Source of the DNA: Actinomycetales bacterium
Lineage (GTDB): Bacteria; Actinomycetota; Actinomycetes; S36-B12; UBA5976
Reading direction: 5' to 3'
DNA length: 49,866 nucleotides
NCBI GenBank assembly: GCA_018969715.1
Contig: JAGWXT010000015.1
Span: forward strand, 1 to 49,866
Shown: in pieces, positions 9,924 to 18,753 of the stretch
Layout: each line of letters opens with the position of its first letter
How positions within the stretch are numbered: position 1 is the stretch's first letter
The notes under the pieces: model-generated
What the model saw: the letters and a program-made list of their open reading frames with translations, nothing else
What the model was told of the DNA's origin: nothing
Databases searched by the model: none
Position numbers and translations under genes: made by a program

Positions 9924-10217
9924 ATGGCCGATCTCTCCCGCCTGCCCGGCCCCGACGCCGATCTCTGGGACTGGCAACTGCTCGCTGCCTGCCGCGGCGA
10001 GGACCCCGATGTGTTCTTCCACCCGGAGGGTGAGCGGGGCGCCGCACGTGCGGCGCGGATCGCGCACGCCAAGGCGATCTGCACGGCCTGCCCGGTGCGT
10101 GCCGCGTGCGCGGCCCATGCCCTCGCCGTCCGCGAGCCCTACGGGATCTGGGGCGGGCTATCAGAGGAGGAACGGGAGCACTTCTACTCCCGCCGCGTAC
10201 TCGCCGCCACCGGCTAA
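9924..10217 (+). CDS. whiB3: WhiB family iron-sulfur transcription factor (WhiB3/WhiD type)
   Basis: WhiB proteins bind a 4Fe-4S cluster through four Cys and modulate sigma-factor-dependent transcription; they occur in Actinobacteria and their phages. This 97-residue protein has C23, C53, C56 and C62 in the Cx(29)Cx2Cx5C pattern, followed by the GIWGG turn (74-78) and a short basic tail. The blocks LPGPDADLWDWQL, FFHPEGERG and EPYGIWGGLSEEERE closely match what I recall of mycobacterial WhiB3 and Streptomyces WhiD, and its position between guaB2 and groEL supports orthology. ATG 9924 is fixed by a near-perfect AAGGAGG 6 nt upstream; an earlier in-frame start at 9885 would only add Arg-rich residues. 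Its stop TAA shares bases with the stop of the converging SPFH gene. Confidence 0.95.
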   Translation: MADLSRLPGPDADLWDWQLLAACRGEDPDVFFHPEGERGAARAARIAHAKAICTACPVRAACAAHALAVREPYGIWGGLSEEEREHFYSRRVLAATG

Positions 10218-11125
10218 GCCTCAGGTGTCCGCCGGGAGATGGTGCTCATGGCTGAGCTCACCGTGCGCATGGCTTCGGTGAGTTCAGCCGGAAGGACCCA
10301 CAGCGTGTTGGCGGGGCCCTCGGAGATGCGCGTGAGCGACTGGAGGTAGGTGTACGCCAGCGCCTCCGGGGTCGGGGAGAGATCGTGCAGGGCCGTCACC
10401 ACCCGGCGAATCGCCTCGGCCTCCGCCTCCGCCCGCAGCACCATCGCTTGGGCCTGTCCCTCGGCGGTCACCACGTCGGCGGTGCGCTGGGCCTCCGCCG
10501 TGAGGATTGCCGACTGCTTGGCGCCCTCAGCAGTGAGAATTGCCGATTGCTTGGCGCCCTCGGCAGTCAGGATTGCCGCACGCCGGTCACGCTCGGCGCG
10601 CATCTGCTTCTCCATCGACTCCTGCACGCTGGCCGGCGGGTCAATGGCCTTCAGCTCAACCCGGTTGACGCGGATCCCCCACTTCCCGGTGGCGTCATCG
10701 AGGATTCCGCGCAGTTGGCTGTTGATCTGATCACGGCTGGTGAGAGTGCGCTCCAGATCCATGCCGCCGACCAGATTGCGCAGGGTGGTGACGGTCAGCT
10801 GCTCAACACCGCGGATGTAGTCGGTGATCTCGTACGTCGCGTCCTTGGCGTTGGTGACCTGGAAGTAGATCACCGAGTCGATCTCCACGACGAGGTTGTC
10901 CTCGGTGATCACCGGCTGCGGCGGAAAGGACACCACCTGCTCACGCAGATCCACGAGCGGCCGCAGCCGGTCGACGAAGGGAATGATGACGTTGAGGCCG
11001 GGGATCAGGGTGCGGTGGTAGCGGCCGAATCGCTCGACGACCCCGGCATTCGCCTGCGGAATGATCCGGACGCTGCGCCAGAGGACGAGAATGACGATGA
11101 CGGTAACGATCAGGGCAACGATCAT
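10214..11125 (-). CDS. SPFH/band-7 (stomatin/prohibitin-like) membrane protein
   Basis: This 303-residue protein has an N-terminal membrane helix (IVALIVTVIVILVLW, 2-16), then the SPFH/band-7 domain (VRIIPQANAGVVERFGRY, IPFVDRLRPLVDLREQVV, VNRVELKAIDPPASVQESM). A coiled-coil rich in Ala, Glu and Arg follows, then a C-terminal hydrophobic stretch. Such proteins form membrane microdomain scaffolds (QmcA/stomatin type). In the coiled coil an 11-residue unit starting AEGAKQSAILT is repeated. I chose ATG 11125 because it opens directly with the membrane helix; no ribosome-binding site is clear, and the frame extends to 11182, overlapping the NfeD gene. It pairs with NfeD upstream, the usual partner. 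It ends in a 4-base overlap (CTAA) with the converging whiB3 stop. Confidence 0.93.
   Translation of the reverse strand: MIVALIVTVIVILVLWRSVRIIPQANAGVVERFGRYHRTLIPGLNVIIPFVDRLRPLVDLREQVVSFPPQPVITEDNLVVEIDSVIYFQVTNAKDATYEITDYIRGVEQLTVTTLRNLVGGMDLERTLTSRDQINSQLRGILDDATGKWGIRVNRVELKAIDPPASVQESMEKQMRAERDRRAAILTAEGAKQSAILTAEGAKQSAILTAEAQRTADVVTAEGQAQAMVLRAEAEAEAIRRVVTALHDLSPTPEALAYTYLQSLTRISEGPANTLWVLPAELTEAMRTVSSAMSTISRRTPEA
10500..10579 (-). repeat. 33-bp tandem repeat in the SPFH coiled coil
   Basis: Two 33-bp copies (10500-10532, 10533-10565) differ at only a few bases and are followed by a partial third. In protein they give two copies of an 11-residue unit, so the reading frame is preserved and the coiled coil is lengthened by whole heptad-like steps. 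Confidence 0.85.
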
Positions 11126-11168
11126 GCTCGAGTGAAGCACACAACGAAAGCCGAGGCCCGCAGCAGGT

Positions 11169-11636
11169 TCACCCCGGCGCACCGGCGCTCGGGTCAGTGA
11201 CGATGGCGGTGGCGCCCATGATCGCGAGTACGCGCACCGCGCGGTCAGCCGGGATCGGGTGGGGGTCGTCGGTGCGGGCCGACCAGGTCTCCCCGCTGAG
11301 GGTCACCTGACCGGATCGGGGGCCCACTTCGGTGGTGACCCAGGCGCTTGCACCGATGAGCGCTTCGACATTGCTGGCTGTGTCCGGGGTCGCGCGCGTG
11401 CTTCGGCGCACGAGCAGCGGGCGCAGGGTCGTGAGCAGCAGGATCGACACCGCTGCGGCGACCGCGATCTGCCAGCCCAGCCCCACACCTAGGGCGCTCG
11501 CGACCGCGGCAGCACCCGCCCCGGCGGAAAGCATGAGCAATGAGAAGTTGAGGGTCAGCAGCTCCGCGGCGATCAGGCAGCCGGCGATCACGGCCCAGAC
11601 GATCCACAGGTGAACCCCGAGGTCGAGGGTGAGCAC
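11169..11636 (-). CDS. NfeD family membrane protein
   Basis: This 155-residue protein has two to three hydrophobic segments in its first 75 residues (LWIVWAVIAGCLIAAELL, LLMLSAGAGAAAVASAL, QIAVAAAVSILLLTTL), then a soluble OB-fold-like C-terminal domain (ALIGASAWVTTEVGPRSGQV ... GETWSARTDD ... DRAVRVLAIMGATAIV). That is the short NfeD form, the usual partner of SPFH/band-7 proteins in membrane-domain organisation; the SPFH gene lies directly downstream. Start is GTG 11636. A TAGAGT hexamer ends 6 nt before it, so transcription may be leaderless. Confidence 0.9.
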   Translation of the reverse strand: MLTLDLGVHLWIVWAVIAGCLIAAELLTLNFSLLMLSAGAGAAAVASALGVGLGWQIAVAAAVSILLLTTLRPLLVRRSTRATPDTASNVEALIGASAWVTTEVGPRSGQVTLSGETWSARTDDPHPIPADRAVRVLAIMGATAIVTDPSAGAPG

Positions 11637-11642
11637 GCGGGC

Positions 11643-11648
11643 ACTCTA
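11643..11648 (-). promoter_or_regulatory. Candidate -10 of a leaderless NfeD/SPFH transcript
   Basis: TAGAGT on the minus strand fits TANNNT and ends exactly 6 nt before the GTG start. A -35 is not evident. Confidence 0.35.
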
Positions 11649-11705
11649 GCCCGCGCGCCACCGGTCACCACCGAGCAGCGAGGCGCAGCGGCACCGCAGA
11701 CGGTT

Positions 11706-11740
11706 GGGGGTGGGGAGCGGCTGTGCCGCTTCCCACCCCC
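11706..11740 (-). terminator. Second GC-rich hairpin downstream of groEL
   Basis: Two 15-base arms (11706-11720 and 11726-11740) pair around CTGTG, with one G-T wobble. It lies just beyond the main groEL terminator and may act as a back-up or block transcription from the NfeD side. Confidence 0.55.
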
Positions 11741-11747
11741 ATGACAG

Positions 11748-11787
11748 AGCCCTCGCTGCCGGGCCTAATGGCCCGGCAGCGAGGGCT
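11748..11787 (-). terminator. groEL terminator, 18-bp perfect stem
   Basis: Two perfectly complementary 18-base arms (11748-11765 and 11770-11787) flank a TAAT loop, 5 nt after the groEL stop codon. No long T-run follows, which is common in high-GC Actinobacteria. Confidence 0.8.
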
Positions 11788-11792
11788 GCACA

Positions 11793-13421
<1,629 letters not shown>

Positions 13422-13522
13422 TCAGGACGGGTGGTTGGGGGCGGCGCGGGTGCCGCGGTTCAGGTGGGAACGTGGCATCAGAATCGGCGGCGCACATGCG
13501 ACCGCGGTCGGGCCGGATGCGT

Positions 13523-13548
13523 GGGGCGGGCCAACGAGGGCCCGCCCC
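13523..13548 (-). promoter_or_regulatory. Hairpin in the groES-groEL spacer
   Basis: GGGGCGGGCC (13523-13532) and GGCCCGCCCC (13539-13548) form a perfect 10-bp stem in the 147-bp gap just after the groES stop. It could attenuate or mark mRNA cleavage between groES and groEL. Confidence 0.5.
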
Positions 13549-13556
13549 CGCTCCTG

Positions 13557-13856
13557 CTACTTGTGGACGATTGCGAGCACGTCACGGGCCGCGAGGATCA
13601 AGTAGTCCTCGCCGCCGTACGTGATCTCGGTGCCGCCGTACTTGGAGTACACGACGGTGTCACCGACCTTCACGTCCAACGGAATCCGCTTCTCACCGTC
13701 CTCGTCGAACCGGCCGGGGCCGACAGCGACAACTGAGCCCTCCTGGGGCTTCTCCTTGGCCGTGTCAGGAATGACAAGGCCAGAGGCAGTCGTCTGCTCG
13801 GCGTCCAGCGGCTTGACGAGAATCCGATCCTCAAGCGGTGTGATGTTGACCGACAC
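13557..13856 (-). CDS. groES: Co-chaperonin GroES
   Basis: GroES caps the GroEL ring. The 99-residue protein shows the whole family pattern: [20 protein letters not shown], the mobile loop [19 protein letters not shown], then VVAVGPGRF and [13 protein letters not shown]. Start is GTG 13856, with AAGGGAG 8-9 nt upstream. It is the first gene of the groES-groEL operon, and the promoter and two CIRCE-like operators lie about 110-180 bp upstream, giving a long leader. Confidence 0.97.
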   Translation of the reverse strand: MSVNITPLEDRILVKPLDAEQTTASGLVIPDTAKEKPQEGSVVAVGPGRFDEDGEKRIPLDVKVGDTVVYSKYGGTEITYGGEDYLILAARDVLAIVHK

Positions 13857-13968
13857 GGTCTGCTTCTCCCTTCGCGGGAAGTCAATGCCGGATGGGACTC
13901 ACCGTGCGGGTCCGCCGTCGCGGGGGCGGACCAGACCGGTGACCGGTGACCCGCAGGTGCGGGGCCGG

Positions 13969-13995
13969 CTGGCACTCACAGGGTGCGAATGCCAA
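13969..13995 (-). promoter_or_regulatory. Second CIRCE-like element in the groES leader
   Basis: CTGGCACTC-N9-GAATGCCAA (13969-13977 and 13987-13995) resembles the HrcA operator consensus TTAGCACTC-N9-GAGTGCTAA. It is less perfect than the other copy and lies just downstream of the predicted transcription start. Confidence 0.6.
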
Positions 13996-13999
13996 CTGA

Positions 14000-14028
14000 A
14001 GGGTAGTGGGTGCTTAGCACTCTGTCAA
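14000..14028 (-). promoter_or_regulatory. groES-groEL promoter
   Basis: On the minus strand, TTGACA (14023-14028) and TACCCT (14000-14005) are separated by exactly 17 bases. The -35 falls in the centre of the CIRCE element, ideal for repression by HrcA. Confidence 0.75.
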
Positions 14029-14040
14029 ACCGAGTGCCAG
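14014..14040 (-). promoter_or_regulatory. CIRCE operator of groES-groEL
   Basis: TTAGCACTC-N9-GAGTGCCAG (14014-14022 and 14032-14040) matches the CIRCE consensus with two mismatches in the right arm. It overlaps the promoter -35 and also the last codons and stop of tsaD. HrcA-type heat-shock control is expected; hrcA itself is not in this window. Confidence 0.88.
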
Positions 14041-15104
14041 CGGTGTGGCGCTGCGCTCCTGCCATCGCCGGGGACCGACATACCCGCACTGGGATCGACC
14101 CCGCACGCAAGCGGGGTGGGGGGGACCCCCCTGCTCATCAGGTGACTGCCCAAGGCGGCCACCATCGCGCCGTTGTCGGTACACAGGGCAGGACGCGGTG
14201 CGCGCACACGGACACCACGGCGCCCTGCCTGCTCGGTGAGCACGGCGCGCAGTCGCGAGTTCGCCGCCACTCCCCCGCCGAGGATGACATCGGTGATCCC
14301 GAACTCTCGGGTCGCCCGCAGGGTGCGCTCCACGAGCACGTCCACGACTGCGGCCTGGAATGAGGCGGCGATATCAGCCACCGGCAGTGGCGTAGCGGGC
14401 GTGACCTGGGCGACCTCCACCCAGCGCGCCACCGCGGTCTTCAACCCGGAGAACGAGACGTCATAGCCGTACTCCGCCCCCCGCAGGGCGCGGGGGAAGC
14501 GGATGGCCGATGGATCCCCCGTGCGGGCGCAGGCGTCGATCAGGGGCCCGCCGGGAAAGCCCAGTCCCAGCAGCCGAGCCACCTTGTCGAATGCCTCACC
14601 CGCGGCATCATCGAGGGTTGTGCCGAGGGTCTGGTAGTCGCCGGCTGCCAAGTCGCCCACGCGGAGCAGGCTGGTGTGACCACCGCTGACGAGCAAGGCC
14701 AGGCAGTCGCGGGGCAGCGGACCGTGCTCGAGGGTGTCGACGGCGATGTGGGCGGCGAGGTGGTTGACCGCGTAGAGCGGCAGTCCCAGTGCGAGCGCCA
14801 TCGCCTTTGCGGCGGCCACCCCGACCACGAGGCAGCCCGCAAGCCCCGGCCCCGCGGTAACGGCGATCCCATCGAGGTCGCCGATGCTCACCTTGGCATC
14901 GCTGAGAGCACGGGCGACGGTCGGGGCCAGCGCCTCGACATGGGCTCGGCTGGCGATCTCGGGCACGACTCCCCCGTATCGGACGTGCTCCGGCACGCTG
15001 CTCGCCGTGGTGTCGGCGAGCAGGGTCCGCCCCCGCACGATCCCGACTCCCGTCTCATCGCAGGAGGTCTCGATGCCCAGCAGCAGTGGCTCGGATGCGC
15101 TCAT
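14025..15104 (-). CDS. tsaD: tRNA N6-adenosine threonylcarbamoyltransferase TsaD
   Basis: TsaD is the catalytic subunit that attaches threonylcarbamoyl to A37 of ANN-decoding tRNAs (t6A). The 359-residue protein has the ASKHA signature [14 protein letters not shown] (10-23), the metal-binding H115 and H119 in [17 protein letters not shown] (85-95) and the C-terminal [12 protein letters not shown] metal segment. Its ATG overlaps the rimI stop by four bases. Its own stop lies inside the CIRCE element of groES. The last about 25 residues after the conserved region are non-conserved. Confidence 0.97.
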   Translation of the reverse strand: MSASEPLLLGIETSCDETGVGIVRGRTLLADTTASSVPEHVRYGGVVPEIASRAHVEALAPTVARALSDAKVSIGDLDGIAVTAGPGLAGCLVVGVAAAKAMALALGLPLYAVNHLAAHIAVDTLEHGPLPRDCLALLVSGGHTSLLRVGDLAAGDYQTLGTTLDDAAGEAFDKVARLLGLGFPGGPLIDACARTGDPSAIRFPRALRGAEYGYDVSFSGLKTAVARWVEVAQVTPATPLPVADIAASFQAAVVDVLVERTLRATREFGITDVILGGGVAANSRLRAVLTEQAGRRGVRVRAPRPALCTDNGAMVAALGSHLMSRGVPPTPLACGVDPSAGMSVPGDGRSAAPHRWHSV

Positions 15105-15580
15105 GACGTCGCCACGTGGGCAGACAGCGGCAGCACCATGACGACAGCGTGCTCCCCGGGGGCGTAGTAGTTCCGCCGCTGGCGTACCGGGCGGAACCCA
15201 TGGACCTCGTAGAGCCTGCGGGCAGGCGCCTCGGTACGGACCTCCAGGTGGATCGCCCCCACCGCGGCGTCACGGCACGCAGCGATGGCATCCTCGAGGA
15301 GCAGCGTCCCAATCCCGTGACCGCGCTGCGGTGGGTCAACCGCGAGCGTCTGGAGGTCGGCTTCCGGTGGTGAGCCACCTGTGTCATCGGTCCAGACGGC
15401 CAGCCCGGCATAGCCGACCGGTTCCCCGGCCAGCAGGGCGACGCGATACCGCCGGCTGGGTCGGGCCAACTCACTGACGAAGCCGGCCGGCGTCCATGCG
15501 GTGGCGCCGAAGCACTGCCGGTCCAGTTCGGCCGCCCACGACACATGCCACCATCGCATCGGCGTCAACTCAACGGTCAT
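15101..15580 (-). CDS. rimI: Ribosomal-protein-alanine N-acetyltransferase RimI-like
   Basis: This 159-residue GNAT acetyltransferase sits between tsaB and tsaD, the standard rimI position in Actinobacteria. The acetyl-CoA loop is visible as [20 protein letters not shown] (Q/RxxGxG), followed by [20 protein letters not shown], typical of RimI. The expected role is N-terminal acetylation of a ribosomal protein such as S18, although actinobacterial RimI can act on other proteins. The frame is open far upstream, but ATG 15580 overlaps the tsaB stop (ATGA), and nothing before it looks like GNAT sequence. Confidence 0.92.
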   Translation of the reverse strand: MTVELTPMRWWHVSWAAELDRQCFGATAWTPAGFVSELARPSRRYRVALLAGEPVGYAGLAVWTDDTGGSPPEADLQTLAVDPPQRGHGIGTLLLEDAIAACRDAAVGAIHLEVRTEAPARRLYEVHGFRPVRQRRNYYAPGEHAVVMVLPLSAHVATS

Positions 15581-16413
15581 CGGTGCCTCGGCACCGACGG
15601 CGCAGCTCCCGGTTCGGCTTCCGGCGCAGCTCCCGGCGCGGGCGCGGGCGCGGGCCCGGGCGCAGACCCGGGTTCGGCGACGTGCGGCCGGCGGAGATAG
15701 AGCGGACGGGGGGGCAGCAGGCCGGCCGGAACACTCCCGCCGGCACTGTCGGGTGCCCCAAGTTGCGGGGCCCGACCGGTGGTCACATCCCTCGCCCACG
15801 TTGCCAGCAGGGCGGGCCCCCATTCCTGACCGGTCGCCGCGGCATGGTGGCGCAACCAGCTGACGGCATGGCGGACATCCATCGGCCCGGTGATCTCCGT
15901 TGCCGGGGTGAGCGGTGCGATGGACGGCCCAGCCACCCGCGTCCAGCCGGAGTACTCGGCCCAGTACACCTCGCGGCGGCGCGCATCCGTGACGATGCAC
16001 AGCGGTGGCAGACCGTCAGGTCGTGGGTGGCCGCCAGCGAGCACCCCGGCGGCAAGGATGTCGTGGGAGCACAGACCGAGCACGGGAATCCCCAGGCTCT
16101 GACCCATCATCACGGCGGTGACAACGCCCACCCGCAACCCGGTGAAGGGTCCGGGGCCCACGCCGCAGACGATCGCATCGAGTCCGCCCGGAGGCACCGC
16201 GGCGTCACTGAGGACCTCCCTGATGAGCTGGGCGCAGGCCTCCACATGCCCGGTGGCGCCGAACTGCCGACGATGCCAGGTGCCCGGGCCATCGACCACC
16301 GCGGCGCCAGCCGCGCATCCCCCATCGACCACCGCGGCGCCAGCCGCGCATCCCCCATCGACCACCGCGACACTGGTCCACGGTGTTGCGGTATCGCACA
16401 GGAGCAGCCTCAT
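15577..16413 (-). CDS. tsaB: t6A biosynthesis protein TsaB
   Basis: TsaB is the regulatory, catalytically inactive TsaD paralogue of the t6A machinery. The 278-residue protein begins RLLLCDTATPWTSVAVVDG and has the family motif GVGPGPFTGLRVG (84-96). Between residues 18 and 41 an 11-residue unit (VVDGGCAAGAA) is tandemly repeated, a local insertion in a normally short loop. The C-terminal about 35 residues are a Pro/Ala/Glu low-complexity tail. ATG 16413 overlaps the tsaE stop by four bases, and the stop overlaps the rimI start by four bases. Confidence 0.93.
   Translation of the reverse strand: MRLLLCDTATPWTSVAVVDGGCAAGAAVVDGGCAAGAAVVDGPGTWHRRQFGATGHVEACAQLIREVLSDAAVPPGGLDAIVCGVGPGPFTGLRVGVVTAVMMGQSLGIPVLGLCSHDILAAGVLAGGHPRPDGLPPLCIVTDARRREVYWAEYSGWTRVAGPSIAPLTPATEITGPMDVRHAVSWLRHHAAATGQEWGPALLATWARDVTTGRAPQLGAPDSAGGSVPAGLLPPRPLYLRRPHVAEPGSAPGPAPAPAPGAAPEAEPGAAPSVPRHR
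16291..16369 (-). repeat. 33-bp tandem repeat inside tsaB
   Basis: Two identical 33-bp units (16291-16323 and 16324-16356) are followed by 13 bases of a third. Being a multiple of three, the repeat keeps the frame and adds 11-residue blocks near the TsaB N-terminus. Exact identity suggests a recent or slippage-prone duplication. Confidence 0.92.
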
Positions 16414-16967
16414 GGCAGGTGCACACCCGCCCAGCGTCCACCGTGCCCGTGCACCTCGATCGACCGCCACGACGCCGCCCGGTCCAGCGACCGGCGAATT
16501 CGCACGCTGAGCCGGTCTCCGGTAAGCCGCTCCGCCAACCCGGTCCCCCATTCCATGGCGATGACCGCCTCGGCCAGGTCGGTGTCCAGATCGAGCTGGT
16601 CGATCTCGGAGATGTCCGTCACCCGAAAGCCGTCGACGTGAACCAGCCCGCAGCCACCGGCCCGGCGCGGACGATGGTGTCGGGCGATCACGAAGGTCGG
16701 GCTGGTCACTGGACCTGCGACATCGAGAGCCTGGGCGAGGCCGCGAATGAATGCGGTCTTTCCGGCTCCGAGGGGACCGTCCAAGATGACCAGATCACCG
16801 GAGGCGAGCAGACCGCCGACGCGAGAGCCCACGGCGGTTGTCTGCTCGGGGGCCAGGGTCTCGGTGCGCAGGATCAGCAGCGGGGGAGGTGCCAGCTGGG
16901 GTGTGGGGTTCGGGGGGTGTGCCGGCCGGGGTGTGACGTCCACCTGGTCGCCGGATCCACCCGTCAT
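16410..16967 (-). CDS. tsaE: t6A biosynthesis ATPase TsaE
   Basis: TsaE is the small P-loop ATPase that works with TsaB-TsaD. The 185-residue protein has the Walker A GPLGAGKT (64-71), SPTFVIARHH (89-98), a LVHVDGFRV segment for the Mg site, and an IAMEWGTGLAERL C-terminal motif. The first about 28 residues are Pro-rich and not part of the family. I chose ATG 16967 because it overlaps the glycosylase stop; the frame runs back to 17120 through implausible Arg-rich sequence. Confidence 0.93.
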   Translation of the reverse strand: MTGGSGDQVDVTPRPAHPPNPTPQLAPPPLLILRTETLAPEQTTAVGSRVGGLLASGDLVILDGPLGAGKTAFIRGLAQALDVAGPVTSPTFVIARHHRPRRAGGCGLVHVDGFRVTDISEIDQLDLDTDLAEAVIAMEWGTGLAERLTGDRLSVRIRRSLDRAASWRSIEVHGHGGRWAGVHLP

Positions 16968-17659
16968 GGGGCGACCGGATCGTGGGGGCGCAGTCCAGCC
17001 TCGAGCATCCGACGCACCTGGGCGAGATCCTGCCGAAGCCCGATCGCGGCTACCCCGCGCGGGCCGGATCGCAGGGCGGCAGATGGGTGGTAGGTGACGA
17101 TGACATGCGAGCCGCGCCACGGGTGCAGCCGTCCCCGCGCCCCGGCGAGGCTGGTGAGGCCCGCAATGAACTGGCGGGCGGCACTGCTCCCCAGCGCCAC
17201 GATGACACCGGGTGTGAGCAGCGCCAGCTGGCGATCAAGGTGCTGTCGACAGGTGTGAGCTTCCTGTGGTGTCGGGGTGCGGTTGCCGGGCGGTCGGCAC
17301 TTGACGACATTGAGTACCGCCATCTCGGACCGGTGCAGGCCCGCCTCGGCAAGGAGCGCATCGAGCAGGCGACCACTGCGGCCGACGAACGGCCTGCCCT
17401 GGACGTCCTCCTGCTCCCCCGGTCCCTCACCGACGAGGACCACCGGCGTGGGCAGCGGTACCGCCTGCGGATCGGCGGCAGTCGGGAGGTCGCCCGGCAC
17501 GGCCTGCACTCGACCCGCAGCCAGCGCACAGGCCGTGCAATTGCGCACCGCATCGGCAAGCGCCTGCCAGCAGCGAACCTCGCCGGCGAGCCCAGTGCCA
17601 ACCGCGGTCCCAGCCCCGTCCGGTCCGATGCCACCGGTGGGCCCACGACCGCCGGTCAC
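16964..17659 (-). CDS. Uracil-DNA glycosylase, family 4 (4Fe-4S type)
   Basis: This enzyme removes uracil from DNA. The 231-residue protein has the family 4 active-site block VGEGPGEQEDVQGRPFVG (76-93), the second motif YHPSAAL (190-196), and four Cys (C41, C44, C121, C137) in the arrangement that holds the iron-sulfur cluster. NVVKCRPPGNRTP is another family hallmark. The GTG at 17659 overlaps the hydrolase stop as GTGA; a GTG at 17671 would add four residues. The first about 25 residues are a Gly-rich lead. It lies between an alpha/beta hydrolase and tsaE in a chain of overlapping genes. Confidence 0.93.
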   Translation of the reverse strand: MTGGRGPTGGIGPDGAGTAVGTGLAGEVRCWQALADAVRNCTACALAAGRVQAVPGDLPTAADPQAVPLPTPVVLVGEGPGEQEDVQGRPFVGRSGRLLDALLAEAGLHRSEMAVLNVVKCRPPGNRTPTPQEAHTCRQHLDRQLALLTPGVIVALGSSAARQFIAGLTSLAGARGRLHPWRGSHVIVTYHPSAALRSGPRGVAAIGLRQDLAQVRRMLEAGLRPHDPVAP

Positions 17660-18753
17660 CACCAACCCCACCGGCGACGCGCCTGACGACGGTTGCGACG
17701 GACTCGCACGATGAGCGCCCGCAGCAGCTCGTTGACCTCCTCCGGCTGCTCAACCATGAGCAGGTGACCGGCTCCCGGCAGGAGCTCGTACTCCGCCCCC
17801 GGCACGCCGGCGACGATGTCGGCACTGTGCTGCGGCGGCGTCATGAGGTCGCGGTCGCCGACAACGACGAGCGTCTCCACTGCGTGGAGTGCCGGCAGGC
17901 CAGCACGACCGTCGAATGCGTCGAAGGCGGGCAGCAGGGATGCGATGACCCCAATGGGTGTGGCAAGGATCTGCGAGGTGACGAAGTCCGAGTACGTCCT
18001 GGGCACCGGGCCCCCGAAGGCGTAGCGGTCAGCAATCAGGTAGGCGAGTTCGGCGGTTGCCCGGCGGCCACGCGTGACCACCTGCGGGTATGAGCGCATG
18101 GTCGCGGCAACGCGAGGGGCAATTCGGTGAACAAGCCGCGCCGCCGGGCCAGGCAGGCCGAGGGGGACGGCACCCAGGCCCCCAGCAGTCCCCGCGAGGA
18201 GTGCCACCCCACGCACCCGGGTGCCGAACAGCTCCGGCTGCCGGTCAGCGAGTGCGAGCACAACCATCGCCCCCATGGAATGACCGACGAGTACCACCTC
18301 GCCGGTCGGACATGCCGCCGCAATGACCCGGTGGAGATCCTCGGCGAGGACGCTCAGGTCACTGACCTCGTCCGCACCCACCTCCGAGCGACCGTGCCCA
18401 CGTTGATCCCAGAAGACAAGCCGGGCACACCCCCGCAGGTCGCGCCGTTGGAAGTGCCAGGAGTCGCTGCTGAGCGCGAATCCGTGGGTGAACAGGAGTG
18501 TCAGACCGTCATCGGCAAGGCCCGGTGGTGCCGGGTCCACTTCGACATGCAGGACGGTGCCATCGGCACCCGCCACCGGCAGCACCTCGCCGCGCAGTGT
18601 GCCGAGCCCTGCAGCCTGCGCGGTGGCCGCTGGGCGACGTCCACGCACCAGCCGCTGGGCGACGATGCCGGCGGCCGCACCAACGAGGAGGGCACCGCCT
18701 GCCACCAGGACACCGGTCGTCCGATAACGGGAATCCGGGACCGGGTCGGTCAC
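17656..18753 (-). CDS. Alpha/beta hydrolase, membrane-anchored
   Basis: This 365-residue protein has an N-terminal hydrophobic segment (TTGVLVAGGALLVGAAAGIVA, about 12-32) that could anchor it, followed by an alpha/beta-hydrolase fold. Visible elements are THGFALSSDSW (oxyanion region), FWDQRGHGRSE, the nucleophile elbow LVGHSMGAMVV, the acid D in VGDRDLMTPP and the His in LPGAGHLLMVEQPEEV. It is an esterase, lipase or C-C hydrolase; the substrate is unknown. In other Actinobacteria a similar hydrolase also follows alr. The GTG start overlaps the alr stop by four bases. The end is strongly basic (RRNRRQARRRW). Confidence 0.9.
   Translation of the reverse strand: MTDPVPDSRYRTTGVLVAGGALLVGAAAGIVAQRLVRGRRPAATAQAAGLGTLRGEVLPVAGADGTVLHVEVDPAPPGLADDGLTLLFTHGFALSSDSWHFQRRDLRGCARLVFWDQRGHGRSEVGADEVSDLSVLAEDLHRVIAAACPTGEVVLVGHSMGAMVVLALADRQPELFGTRVRGVALLAGTAGGLGAVPLGLPGPAARLVHRIAPRVAATMRSYPQVVTRGRRATAELAYLIADRYAFGGPVPRTYSDFVTSQILATPIGVIASLLPAFDAFDGRAGLPALHAVETLVVVGDRDLMTPPQHSADIVAGVPGAEYELLPGAGHLLMVEQPEEVNELLRALIVRVRRNRRQARRRWGWW

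Noticed and set aside
15581-16000. Upstream extension of the rimI frame
   Set aside because: The frame is open, but the sequence is Arg/Ala-rich, lies inside tsaB in another frame, and GNAT similarity starts only after ATG 15580.
16291-16369. Short direct repeats as a CRISPR array
   Set aside because: Units are exactly adjacent, in frame and coding; there are no spacers and no cas genes.
15496-16641. 381-residue plus-strand open frame
   Set aside because: It is antisense to rimI, tsaB and tsaE and reads through their repeats; no start signal or family similarity.
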